The position numbers and the translations under genes were made by a program. 64,000 nucleotides of DNA, from the NCBI RefSeq assembly GCF_014202825.1, contig NZ_JACHHP010000005.1:137818-201817 (forward strand). The letters are read 5' to 3'. The notes under the pieces were generated by a model. The model was not told the origin of the DNA, ran no database searches, and saw only the letters and a list, made by a program, of their open reading frames with translations. Origin of the DNA: Chiayiivirga flava. Its GTDB lineage: Bacteria > Pseudomonadota > Gammaproteobacteria > Xanthomonadales > Xanthomonadaceae. The first letter of the stretch is position 1; each line of letters starts with the position of its first letter. Below are positions 28,798-36,521 of this stretch, piece by piece.

Positions 28798-29568
28798 TCA
28801 GGCCCTGTCCCAGGGCAGCACGACCCGCGTCTGCCCCTGCGGCACGCCGCCCGATGCGAACCGCCGCTCGGCGAAGTCGCATCCCGCCGCGTCGATCAGC
28901 ACCACCGAACTTGCCCGCGTGCCATAGCGTTCGCCGCGGATGAACGGCGGCGACAGTACGCGTTCCAGCGCCAGGCCGACGCCGGTGTCCGGCAGCGCGT
29001 CGTCCGCCGCCGGACGCTCGTCGTGCAACGCTTGGAACAGCGGTTCGATGTCGCCGTCGTCGCGCGCGAGCCAGTCGCGCAGCGCCGTCCGCGCGTGCCG
29101 CACCTTCGGCCAGTCGGCATCGAAGTCGCCATTCGACAATCCGTGCACGCCGCGCTCCGGCGCGCGCGTGGCGAAGGCCGGATGGTTGGTGGCAAGCCGC
29201 GTGCGTTCGCCGTCCCACAACAGCAGGTTGAATCGTCCGTACGCGGGGGCCTGCGGCCGCAGCGCCGCGCAGAAGGCATCGACGTCCGTCGTCTCGTGCA
29301 CGAACCGCCGCACGAGCTCGCCGCGCGATCGCGGCGCAACCTCGGTGGGCAAGCCCGCGCGCACGTTGGTCAACGCCGCCAGCCGACCGTGCCGCGACAC
29401 CAGCAGCCAGCTGCCGCCGTGTTCCAGGTCGCGCCCGCCATACACGCCGGGCAGGTCCGGGAGCGGGCCCGCAGGCGCGCTCGGCCGGGCGTGGACTTCG
29501 TCGCGGTTGCCGATCAGCGCGAAGCGGTAGCGCGGATGCGCGTCGAGGGCGAACGCGATCAGGCACAT
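28798..29568 (-). CDS. NRDE (TANGO2-like) family protein
   Basis: A 256-residue protein starting MCLIAFALDAHPRYRFALIGNRDE, the family signature. Cys2 at the N-terminus would be the nucleophile of an Ntn-hydrolase-like fold. Other conserved parts are DLEHGGSWLLVSRHGRLAALTNVR and the late FIRGERYGTRASSVVLID. In eukaryotes the TANGO2 homologue is tied to haem or lipid handling; the bacterial role is not known. The ATG at 29568 leaves Cys2 in place. The glyoxalase-like pseudogene begins 10 bases upstream on the same strand. Confidence 0.88.
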   Translation of the reverse strand: MCLIAFALDAHPRYRFALIGNRDEVHARPSAPAGPLPDLPGVYGGRDLEHGGSWLLVSRHGRLAALTNVRAGLPTEVAPRSRGELVRRFVHETTDVDAFCAALRPQAPAYGRFNLLLWDGERTRLATNHPAFATRAPERGVHGLSNGDFDADWPKVRHARTALRDWLARDDGDIEPLFQALHDERPAADDALPDTGVGLALERVLSPPFIRGERYGTRASSVVLIDAAGCDFAERRFASGGVPQGQTRVVLPWDRA

Positions 29569-29578
29569 GAGGCGGCGC

Positions 29579-29987
29579 TCACGTCGCGATCGCGTCGTAG
29601 CCGCGCCCGAGAAACTGCAGCAGGCAGAAGCCGTGGCCGAACGGGTCGGCGCACTGCGCGATGCGGCCCCATACGGCCGTGCGCGTGTCGCCCTCGCGCC
29701 GTGCGCCTGCGGCCACCGCGCGTTCGAGTGCGGCGTCCAGGTCGTCGACGACCAGATCCAGGTGCCCCGGCGTCCAGTGGCAGTCGTAACGGCGCACGGT
29801 GGCCGGGGCAAACGCGTCGGCCGTGCCGGCGGTTTTTTCGAGCAGATAGATCGGCGCCTGCGCGCCGAGCAGCTCGACCCCGCCCCCCCCCGAAGCGGCG
29901 CCCCGGCCGCAGTCCGAACGCAGCGCAGTAGAAGGCCTCCGCAACTGCCAGGTCCGCGACATCGAGATTGATCAGCACGTTCGCCAT
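29579..29987 (-). pseudogene. Glyoxalase/VOC-fold protein, frameshifted at a G9 tract
   Basis: Reading from the ATG at 29987 gives MANVLINLDVADLAVAEAFY and on to GLRPGRRFGGG, the first VOC strand-helix unit. The continuation (VELLGAQAPIYLLEKTAG, then the second unit HLDLVVDDLDAALERAVAAG and FGHGFCLLQFLGRG) is in another frame. The switch falls at a run of nine C on the plus strand (29883-29891), nine G in the gene. The span has 409 bases, one more than a multiple of three, so removing one G restores a 135-residue protein of normal VOC size. Either the strain has a true or phase-variable frameshift, or the run was miscounted in sequencing. Both codon use and homology are intact on each side, which favours a recent event or an error. 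Confidence 0.85.
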
Positions 29988-30014
29988 CGTCCTCTCCGGT
30001 GCGTTGCGCCGCGC

Positions 30015-31274
30015 TCACAACCCGAGCACGAGGTCTTCTTCTTCCACGCGGTCGAGCCGGATGCGGTTGGCGAACAGCGAAAACGCCAGCATGCCCGCGA
30101 GCCCGTTCGCACGCGCCACCCACGGCGGCAGGTACAGCGGCGCGGCGAGGAAGCCCGAGTCGAAATAGGGTTCGAGCGCGAACACGTCGTGCAGATTCAT
30201 CTTGCCGGCGAACAGCAGGTGGCAGAGCTTGAGCCGCCGGTTCTTCAATGCCCAGCGGAAGAATGTGTGCACGCCCATCAGTCCGTGCAGGTAGACCGTG
30301 TCCTTGGTAAACGCGCAGCCGCCGGTCAGCGGCACGCCGCGGAACACGCGCATGGTGGACGTGAAGCTGTCCGTGTCGCTCTGGCCCGCATCGAGGAAGA
30401 AGCGGAACACGTCGAGGAAATCCGCGCCCTGCAGCGCGTTGTCGATGGCCACGATGCGCAGGCTGATGCGCTTCATGCGCTCGATGTCGATGGTGCCGGT
30501 GATCTGTTCGGCGAAGGTCGCAAGTCCTTCCTGGGTCGCGGTGGTGCGCGGCGAGTTCAGCGCCAGCGATTTGAGGTTCGGCTGCTCGCGCCCGTTGAGC
30601 GCGGTGAGCGAATGCACGAAGGCTTCGTGTTCGAGCAGCTGGTGGCGATCGTATTCGGTGAACGCGGTGGCCGAACGCAGGCGGATGCGTGTCGGGCCGG
30701 CAGCGGCCTTGGCGATCAGGTTCGGATCGATCTCCACGCGCACCTTGTGGTGCACGAAGAAACGGTCGATCTGCTCGCCCAGTTCCTGCTGCAGCACTTC
30801 GGCCGACAGCACGTAGGCCTGGTCCTCGGACACCAGTTCACGATCGAGCTCGTTCGCAAGTTCGATGAAATGGCGGGCCGCATCGAGATTGCTCAGATCG
30901 CCGCCGGCGAGCCGGTCGCCCGGCTTGCCGAACAGGCGGATCGACGGCTCCACCACACCGGCCGTGCCGAGCGATTCGAGCAGCCAGGTGGCGATGCGGT
31001 AGCTCTCGGTGGTGCGGTGCAGGTAGTCGCCGAGCGGATGCTGCGGATCGGCGGCGGCGTCGATCGCGTCCAGCTCCTCGCGCACCGCGGAGAATTCGAG
31101 CTTCGGATAACTCACCACCGGCAATGCCGCGTTGCCGCGCCGGTGCGCGGCGAGGAACTCCTGCTGCGTGGTCGCCGGCCAGCTCACCGCGGTGAGCAGC
31201 TTGATGCCGCGCACGGCCGCCACGAGGCGGCGGTCGAGGTCGGCGATGCGGTCCAGCGTTGCGGGATCGTCCAT
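30015..31274 (-). CDS. QEGLA-motif DUF1704 metallopeptidase-like protein
   Basis: A 419-residue member of the family annotated as flavohaemoglobin expression-modulating QEGLA motif protein. QEGLA is at 248-252. The element HEAFVH (216-221) has the HExxxH spacing, and Glu249 of QEGLA would be the third zinc ligand. The eukaryotic relatives are tubulin-tail carboxypeptidases (MATCAP type), so a peptidase activity is plausible here; the bacterial substrate is unknown. The ATG at 31274 is the start. It follows rsgA on the same strand with a gap of four bases, which suggests cotranscription. Confidence 0.88.
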   Translation of the reverse strand: MDDPATLDRIADLDRRLVAAVRGIKLLTAVSWPATTQQEFLAAHRRGNAALPVVSYPKLEFSAVREELDAIDAAADPQHPLGDYLHRTTESYRIATWLLESLGTAGVVEPSIRLFGKPGDRLAGGDLSNLDAARHFIELANELDRELVSEDQAYVLSAEVLQQELGEQIDRFFVHHKVRVEIDPNLIAKAAAGPTRIRLRSATAFTEYDRHQLLEHEAFVHSLTALNGREQPNLKSLALNSPRTTATQEGLATFAEQITGTIDIERMKRISLRIVAIDNALQGADFLDVFRFFLDAGQSDTDSFTSTMRVFRGVPLTGGCAFTKDTVYLHGLMGVHTFFRWALKNRRLKLCHLLFAGKMNLHDVFALEPYFDSGFLAAPLYLPPWVARANGLAGMLAFSLFANRIRLDRVEEEDLVLGL

Positions 31275-31278
31275 GCGC

Positions 31279-32364
31279 TCAGCGCTTTCCGTACTTCTCG
31301 TCGAGCCGCTTCTGCAGCGCCTTGTTCTGCACGCGCGCCTCGCCCTTCCTGGCCTGCTGCGCGGCCACCGCGTCGGCGGCGGTGGCGAGTTCGCCCTGCA
31401 GCTTGGCGTAGTTGGCCCAGCGCGCCGGGTCCAGCGTACCGGCCTCGAGCGCGGCGCGCACCGCGCAACCGGGCTCGCGGTCGTGCTTGCAGTCGCGGAA
31501 CCGGCACAACGCGGCGAGCGCGTCGATGTCGTCGAAGACGGCGTCGACGGTGTCTTCGTCGCCGGTCAGCTTCAGTTCGCGCATGCCGGGCGTGTCGATC
31601 AGGCAGGCGCCCTGCGGCAGCGGCAGCAGGGCGCGGTGCGTGGTGGTGTGGCGGCCGCGCGAATCGTGCCCGCGCACCGCGTTGGTCTTCATCTTCTCGC
31701 GCCCGAGCAGGGTGTTGGTGAGCGTCGACTTGCCGGCGCCGGACGACCCCACCAGCACCACGGTGCGGCCGGGCGCGAGGTAGCCGTGCAGCTGCGCCAC
31801 GCTGGCGGCATCCTTGGCGTTGACGGCGTGGATCGGCACGCCGCCCTGTTCGATCTGCGCGAGCTGCGCGCGCAGGGCGTCGACGGCATCGCTGCGATCG
31901 GCCTTGGTCAGCACCACCACCGGCGACGCGCCGCTGCCGTGGATCAGCACAAGGTAGCGCTCCAGACGGCGCGGATTGAAATCGTTGTCCAGGCCCGTGA
32001 CGACGAACACGGTGTCGACGTTCGCCGCGATCGGCTGCGTCTTCTGGTGCTCGCCCGCGGCGCCGCGCTTGAACAGGCTGCTGCGCGGCAGCAGGTCGAG
32101 GATCTGGTCGACGTCGGCGTCGAGCCGCACCCAGTCGCCGACCGCGGCGCGCTCGACCGGGTCGAAGCCGGCGCGGATCCATGCCGCCGGAGACTGCGCG
32201 GCGAAGTCGCGGGCGCCGTCGGTGACGATGTAGCCGGAGCGGTGCTGCTCGGTGACCCGCGCGACGCGGCCGCCGCCGGCGGCGGCGAAGGCGACGCCCG
32301 CCGGCGCGTCGTCGCGCCAACCGTAGGCGCGGAGCGGGGCGGGGACGGCTGCGGCGTCGGTCAT
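31279..32364 (-). CDS. rsgA: Ribosome small-subunit GTPase A
   Basis: A circularly permuted GTPase that helps mature the 30S subunit. The 361 residues show an N-terminal OB-like domain, then the G motifs in permuted order: G4 TKAD (153-156), G1 GSSGAGKS (206-213) and G3 DTPG (257-260). The zinc site is C287, C292, H294 and C300 (CRFRDCKHDREPGC), followed by a basic helical tail ending DEKYGKR. The ATG at 32364 starts the protein. The DUF1704 gene follows with a four-base gap. Upstream lies a repeat-filled gap. Confidence 0.96.
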   Translation of the reverse strand: MTDAAAVPAPLRAYGWRDDAPAGVAFAAAGGGRVARVTEQHRSGYIVTDGARDFAAQSPAAWIRAGFDPVERAAVGDWVRLDADVDQILDLLPRSSLFKRGAAGEHQKTQPIAANVDTVFVVTGLDNDFNPRRLERYLVLIHGSGASPVVVLTKADRSDAVDALRAQLAQIEQGGVPIHAVNAKDAASVAQLHGYLAPGRTVVLVGSSGAGKSTLTNTLLGREKMKTNAVRGHDSRGRHTTTHRALLPLPQGACLIDTPGMRELKLTGDEDTVDAVFDDIDALAALCRFRDCKHDREPGCAVRAALEAGTLDPARWANYAKLQGELATAADAVAAQQARKGEARVQNKALQKRLDEKYGKR

Positions 32365-32724
32365 GCCCCGATTATGCCCGTCTGGCACGCCGGGTTTTTT
32401 CGCGCCACCCGGTCTCGCAGTCCTTCTCCCTGCGGGAGAAGGTGGCGGCAGCCGGATGAGGGCGCCACGCCACGATGTCCTGAAGGGGTGCGCCGAGTCT
32501 TCAGCCGGAAGCAGGCGCTCATGATTACCGGCACGCCGCTTCGGTGGTTTGCGAAGTGGCGCCCTCATCCACCCTGCCGGGCACCCCGGATCAAGTCCGG
32601 GGCAGGCTCTTCTCCCGGCGGGAGAAGGAATAAACGCACGGCGCTGCCCCGTTTTCGCCTCATTTCCGGTCGGAACAACGCACGTTTTACGGTACCCTGC
32701 GCGCACTTCACCACCGCTCCCGCC
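32365..32724. other. Repeat-filled gap between rsgA and alaA
   Basis: 360 bases separating two divergent genes. About half is the locus-5 repeat pair. I see no gene. The part from 32640 to 32724, including TTTTACGGTACCCT at about 32689-32702, is the only region free of repeats next to alaA and may carry its promoter. Confidence 0.5.
32419..32630. repeat. GGGAGAAGG-type repeat, inverted pair with nested palindrome (locus 5)
   Basis: Left arm 32419-32470: CCTTCTCCCTGCGGGAGAAGG then TGGCGGCAGCCGGATGAGGGC. Right arm 32555-32630: GGCGCCCTCATCCACCCTGCC, GGGCA, then a foreign palindrome CCCCGGATCAAGTCCGGGG (32584-32602), then CTTCTCCC, GGCGGGAGAAGGAA. The inserted palindrome splits the repeat where the other loci read CACCTTCTCC. 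The spacer between arms is about 85 bases. Confidence 0.85.
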
Positions 32725-33975
32725 ATGTCGTCCCGCACCGTTCCGACCCGCCAGCGCCTGTCCCAGGTCCGTTACGAAATCCGCGGCGAACTCGCCCGCC
32801 GCGCCCGCGATCTGGAAGCCACGGGCCGCACGCTGATCAAGCTCAACATCGGCAACCCGGGCGCGTTCGGATTCCGCGCGCCGGAGCATCTGCAGGCCGC
32901 CATCGCCGAACACATCGCCGAATCGGACCCGTACTGCCACCAGCAGGGGCTGCCGCAGGTGCGCGAGGCGATCGCCGCACAGCAGGTGCAGCGCGGCGCG
33001 CGCAGCGTGACGGCCGCGCATGTGTTCCTCGGCAACGGCGTCAGCGAGCTCATCGATCTGAGCCTGCGCGCACTGCTCAATCCCGGCGACGAAGTGCTGC
33101 TGCCGAGCCCGGACTACCCGCTGTGGAGCGCGGCCACGATCCTCAACGACGGCGTGCCGGTCTACTACGACTGCAGGCCCGAGCACGGCTTCCAGCCCGA
33201 TCCGGAACAGATCGAGGCGCTGATCTCGCCGCGCACGCGCGCCATCGTGCTGATCAACCCGAACAATCCGTCCGGCGCGGTGTATTCGCGCGCCACGCTG
33301 GAAGCGATCGTCAGGGTGGCCGAGCGCCATCGCATCCTGCTGATGAGCGACGAGATCTACGACGCGATCACCTACGACGACGCGGTCTACGTTCCGCTCG
33401 CGCCGCTGGCCGGCGACCTGCCGTGCCTGACCTTCAGCGGCCTGTCGAAAGTGCACCGCGCCTGCGGCTACCGCGTCGGCTGGGCCGTGCTGTCCGGCGA
33501 CCCGATCCGCAGCGGCGACTACCACCACGCGCTCGACCTGCTCGGCGCACTGCGCCTGTGCGCCAACGTGCCGGGCCAGTGGGCCGCGCTCGCCGCGCTG
33601 ACCGGCCCGGACACCATCGGCGCACTCACCGCGCCGGGCGGTCGCCTGTTCGAGGCACGCCGCGCTGTGATCGAGGCCTGCAACGCGAGCGGACGCCTCT
33701 CGCTGCACGCGCCGATGGGTGCGCTGTACGCCTTCCCCGGCATCGACACCACGGGATTGCAGGATTTCGACGACCATCGCTTCGCGCTCGACCTGCTCGA
33801 CAACGAGGGTGTGCTGGTGGTGCCCGGGTCGAGCTTCAACGTGGGCTACCGCAACCACTTCCGCGTCACGCTGTTGCCGCAGCCGGACGAGATCCGCGAC
33901 GTGTTCGGACGGATCGAACATGCGCTGGCGCGCTGGGAAACCCGCGGCGCGGCGAGCCAGGCGGCGATTGCCTGA
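32725..33975 (+). CDS. alaA: Alanine-type aminotransferase
   Basis: A PLP-dependent class I aminotransferase, most like the glutamate-pyruvate aminotransferase AlaA of E. coli. Conserved segments are LIKLNIGNPGAFGFRAP, GNGVSELIDLSLRALL, INPNNPSGAVYS, and the lysine for PLP at K242 in FSGLSKVHRACGYRVGW. The 416 residues fit the usual 405-420. The ATG at 32725 starts MSSRTVPTRQRLSQVRYEIRG, where homology begins. The gene stands alone between two paired-repeat loci (5 and 6). Confidence 0.93.
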   Translation: MSSRTVPTRQRLSQVRYEIRGELARRARDLEATGRTLIKLNIGNPGAFGFRAPEHLQAAIAEHIAESDPYCHQQGLPQVREAIAAQQVQRGARSVTAAHVFLGNGVSELIDLSLRALLNPGDEVLLPSPDYPLWSAATILNDGVPVYYDCRPEHGFQPDPEQIEALISPRTRAIVLINPNNPSGAVYSRATLEAIVRVAERHRILLMSDEIYDAITYDDAVYVPLAPLAGDLPCLTFSGLSKVHRACGYRVGWAVLSGDPIRSGDYHHALDLLGALRLCANVPGQWAALAALTGPDTIGALTAPGGRLFEARRAVIEACNASGRLSLHAPMGALYAFPGIDTTGLQDFDDHRFALDLLDNEGVLVVPGSSFNVGYRNHFRVTLLPQPDEIRDVFGRIEHALARWETRGAASQAAIA

Positions 33976-34043
33976 GCTGTGCGGCTGCGAAAGCGCTCCG
34001 ACGCCGACCGCATCGAACGCTGCGGGAACTTCAAGCGAAGCCG

Positions 34044-34214
34044 TCCTTCTCCCTGCGGGAGAAGGTGCCCGGCAGGGCGGATGAGGGCGCCACGTGTGAT
34101 CGGTCGGAAGATTGGCGGTTGTGTTGCTTACGCCGGTTCCTGCGAAACGTCCGGTTCGGCCGCAAGGTGACGCCCTCATCCGCCTTCGGCACCTTCTCCC
34201 GCGGGGAGAAGGAA
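34044..34214. repeat. GGGAGAAGG-type repeat, inverted pair (locus 6)
   Basis: Left arm 34044-34092: CCTTCTCCCTGCGGGAGAAGG then TGCCCGGCAGGGCGGATGAGG. Right arm 34169-34214: GACGCCCTCATCCGCC, TTCGGCACCTTCTCCC, GCGGGGAGAAGGAA. The spacer is 76 bases. The right arm ends about 20 bases before the likely start of the GDSL hydrolase gene, so the repeat must sit in its promoter or leader. Confidence 0.87.
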
Positions 34215-34235
34215 GCCAAGCGCCGCTTGACCGGA

Positions 34236-34886
34236 GTGAATCGACTGAACACTGACGCAGAGCACACCGCGGCGCTCACCTTCCTCGCCCTCGGCGACAG
34301 CTACACCATCGGCGAAGGCGTCGCCCCCGCGCAGCGCTGGCCGGTGCAGCTGACGCGCGATCTGCGCGCCACCGGCATTGCGCTCGACGAGCCGCACATC
34401 GTCGCCACCACCGGCTGGACCACCGACGAACTCGCATCCGCGATGGACGCGGCCGAGCCGCTCGGGCAGTGGGATCTCGTGTCGCTGCTGATCGGCGTCA
34501 ACAACCAGTACCGCGGCCGCAGCGTCGACGACTACCGCGCCGAATTCGAGGCTCTGCTGCAGCGCGCGATCGGCCTCGCACGCGGGCGTTCGGACCGGGT
34601 CTTCGTGCTTGCGATTCCGGACTGGGGCGTGACGCCGTTCGCCGCCGCGCAGGGGCGCGACGCAGCGCGGATCGCGCATGAACTCGACGCCTACAACGCC
34701 ACCGCCGCCGACATCTGTGCGCGACACGACGTGGCGTTCGTCGATACCGCGCCCGTCAGCCGCCGCCGCGGGGCCGAACCGGCGATGCTCGCCGAGGACG
34801 GTCTGCATCCGTCCGGCGCCCTGTACGCCGAGTGGAAAAACGCCGCGCTGCCCATCGTGAGGCAAATGCTCGAACAAGCTGAATAG
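34236..34886 (+). CDS. SGNH/GDSL hydrolase
   Basis: A lipase/esterase-fold hydrolase of about 216 residues. The nucleophile serine is in LALGDSYTIGEG (Ser22 from the chosen start). GVNNQYRG supplies the block III Asn and Gly. DGLHPSG near the C-terminus gives the Asp188/His191 pair. No signal peptide is evident, so a cytoplasmic place is likely. The start is uncertain: GTG 34236 or TTG 34227 are the only near options after the upstream repeat, and neither has a well-spaced ribosome site. Substrate unknown. A GC-rich hairpin at 34887-34917 follows. Confidence 0.85.
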   Translation: MNRLNTDAEHTAALTFLALGDSYTIGEGVAPAQRWPVQLTRDLRATGIALDEPHIVATTGWTTDELASAMDAAEPLGQWDLVSLLIGVNNQYRGRSVDDYRAEFEALLQRAIGLARGRSDRVFVLAIPDWGVTPFAAAQGRDAARIAHELDAYNATAADICARHDVAFVDTAPVSRRRGAEPAMLAEDGLHPSGALYAEWKNAALPIVRQMLEQAE

Positions 34887-34917
34887 CGGCCAACCGCCCT
34901 GCCCACGGCGGCGGCCG
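34887..34917 (+). terminator. Possible terminator hairpin after the GDSL hydrolase gene
   Basis: CGGCC, AA, CCGCC, an 8-base loop, GGCGG, C, GGCCG form a bulged GC-rich stem straight after the stop codon. There is no T-run, so this is only a possible 3' end. Confidence 0.35.
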
Positions 34918-34964
34918 TGCAACGCAGGCGCTTACAATGGCGTCCTGTTTTCCAGGAGATGCCC

Positions 34965-35894
34965 ATGTCGCTCGATCCCGCCCTGCGTTCCCGCATCGAT
35001 GCGCTGCTGCAGCAGCATCGCGTGGTGCTGTTCATGAAGGGCGTCCCCGGCGCGCCGCAATGCGGCTTTTCGGCCAAGGCCACGGGCATTCTCGACGGTC
35101 TGGGCGTGCCGTTCCACGGCGTCAACGTGCTGGCCGACCAGGACATCCGCGAAGGCATCAAGGCCTACGGCAACTGGCCGACGATCCCGCAGCTGTACGT
35201 GGCCGGCGAGCTGATCGGCGGCAGCGACATCATCGAGGGCCTGCTCAATTCCGGCGAGCTGCATGGCCTGCTCGACCTGGCCCCGCCGGACCGCAGCGTG
35301 CCGCAGATCGGCATCACGCCCGCCGCCGCCGACGCGATCCGCAGCGCCATGGCCGATGCCGATCCGTCGCTCGCGCTGCACCTGTCGGTCGACAGCCGCT
35401 TCAACGCGCAGTTTGCGCTCAAGCCCGCGCAGGGCAACGAGATCGTCGCCGAGGCCGCCGGCATCCGCGTGCTGTTCGATCTGGCCAGCGCACCGCGCGC
35501 CAAGGGCATCGAGATCGACTGGGTCGACGACGTGCGCGGCGCCGGCCTCACCATCCGCAATCCGAACGCGCCGCCGGCGGTGAAATCGCTGTCGGTGCAG
35601 GACCTGCACGACAGGATCATTGCCGGCACCATCGATGTGATCGACGTGCGTCCGGCGGACGCGCGCGCCATCGCGCCGTTTCCGCAGCCGCACGATGTGC
35701 TCGACGAAGACTCGCGCGAGCGGCTCGAAGCACTGCCCAAGGACCTTCCGATCGCGTTCCTGTGCCATCACGGCAATTCCAGCCGGCAGGCGGCCGAGCA
35801 TTTCCGCCAGCTGGGATTCCACGACATTTCGAATGTGGAAGGCGGCATCGATGCATGGTCGCTGCACGTCGACCCGCGCGTGCCGCGCTACTGA
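34965..35894 (+). CDS. grxD: Monothiol glutaredoxin with HesB-like and rhodanese domains
   Basis: A 309-residue three-domain protein. Residues 1-105 are a monothiol glutaredoxin with the CGFS site (Cys33) and the glutathione/Fe-S binding segments WPTIPQLYVAGELIGGSD. Residues 112-205 resemble an A-type (HesB/IscA) fold, ending IEIDWVDDVRGAGLTIRNPNAP, but with no conserved cysteine. Residues 210-305 are rhodanese-like with the loop CHHGNSSRQAA (Cys at the active position) and GGIDAW. It is likely to carry or pass Fe-S clusters. Grx4-like proteins normally have only the first domain. The ATG at 34965 follows CAGGAG at good spacing; the ATG at 34959 is also possible. A TACAAT at 34933-34938 may be the -10 box. 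Confidence 0.93.
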   Translation: MSLDPALRSRIDALLQQHRVVLFMKGVPGAPQCGFSAKATGILDGLGVPFHGVNVLADQDIREGIKAYGNWPTIPQLYVAGELIGGSDIIEGLLNSGELHGLLDLAPPDRSVPQIGITPAAADAIRSAMADADPSLALHLSVDSRFNAQFALKPAQGNEIVAEAAGIRVLFDLASAPRAKGIEIDWVDDVRGAGLTIRNPNAPPAVKSLSVQDLHDRIIAGTIDVIDVRPADARAIAPFPQPHDVLDEDSRERLEALPKDLPIAFLCHHGNSSRQAAEHFRQLGFHDISNVEGGIDAWSLHVDPRVPRY

Positions 35895-36156
35895 GCGCGC
35901 GCGGCGCGGGCCGTTCGATTGAAACATCTTGTGCCAATTCCCCGCACGGACGCGGCGAAGATGCACCGCCGGCTTGACGGGCGATGCGCGCGGAGCGAGT
36001 GTGGGGAAACCTCCCGCTCGCACGGCGGAACGCGTGCCGGAGGCAGGCGTTTCATGGTGTGGTTGGTTGCATGAGCTGATCGGTTTTTCGTTCGCGGTGA
36101 CACGGTGCGCAGAACGCCGGCCCGGCGGACGACGGTCCACAGGGAGGGCTCATCGG

Positions 36157-36465
36157 ATGAAGAGCGGACGGTTTCTTGCGGCAATGATGTGTGCCGGCGT
36201 GCTTGCCGGTTGCGGCGGACGCGCCGACCAGGCCGCGACGGCCTGCGAGGCGGCGGTCGCGGAGCGCCTGCCGGGCGAACAGTACGCGGTGGATCGCCCC
36301 GCGCTGGTAGCCTCGGCGCGCGAAGAGGAGGAGGACGTCCTCCTGCTGAAGTCGGGCATCGTGTTCAAGCCCGGCCTGCCCGGCGAGTACCGGCAGCAGC
36401 TCGAATGCAAGGTGCGTTTCGGCGGCGATGCGCCGGCCGTGATCGCGCTGGCGTTCGTCTACTGA
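36157..36465 (+). CDS. Small lipoprotein
   Basis: A 102-residue protein with a lipobox: LAAMMCAGVLAGC, with lipidation expected at Cys19. The mature chain has two more cysteines (TACEA and LECKV) and an acidic stretch REEEEDVLLL. No family is recognised. The ATG at 36157 is preceded by GGGAGGG at suitable distance. It ends within a 9-bp inverted repeat shared with the stop of the converging yecA-like gene (36461-36521). Confidence 0.75.
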   Translation: MKSGRFLAAMMCAGVLAGCGGRADQAATACEAAVAERLPGEQYAVDRPALVASAREEEEDVLLLKSGIVFKPGLPGEYRQQLECKVRFGGDAPAVIALAFVY

Positions 36466-36521
36466 CCCGACACCGACCGCACCGACGGCAGCGGGGCCGC
36501 GAACGCGCGGACCGGGTCAGT
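36461..36521. other. Inverted repeat holding both convergent stop codons
   Basis: ACTGACCCG (36461-36469) and CGGGTCAGT (36513-36521) are perfect 9-bp complements. The first contains the stop of the lipoprotein gene, the second the stop of the SEC-C protein gene. The 43-base loop is GC-rich. It may serve as a bidirectional transcript end. Confidence 0.45.

Noticed and set aside
29559-29987. Reading the first frame of the VOC gene as a complete 142-residue protein
   Set aside because: After the G run it turns into Arg-rich sequence with no likeness to the family, while the other frame continues the VOC pattern.
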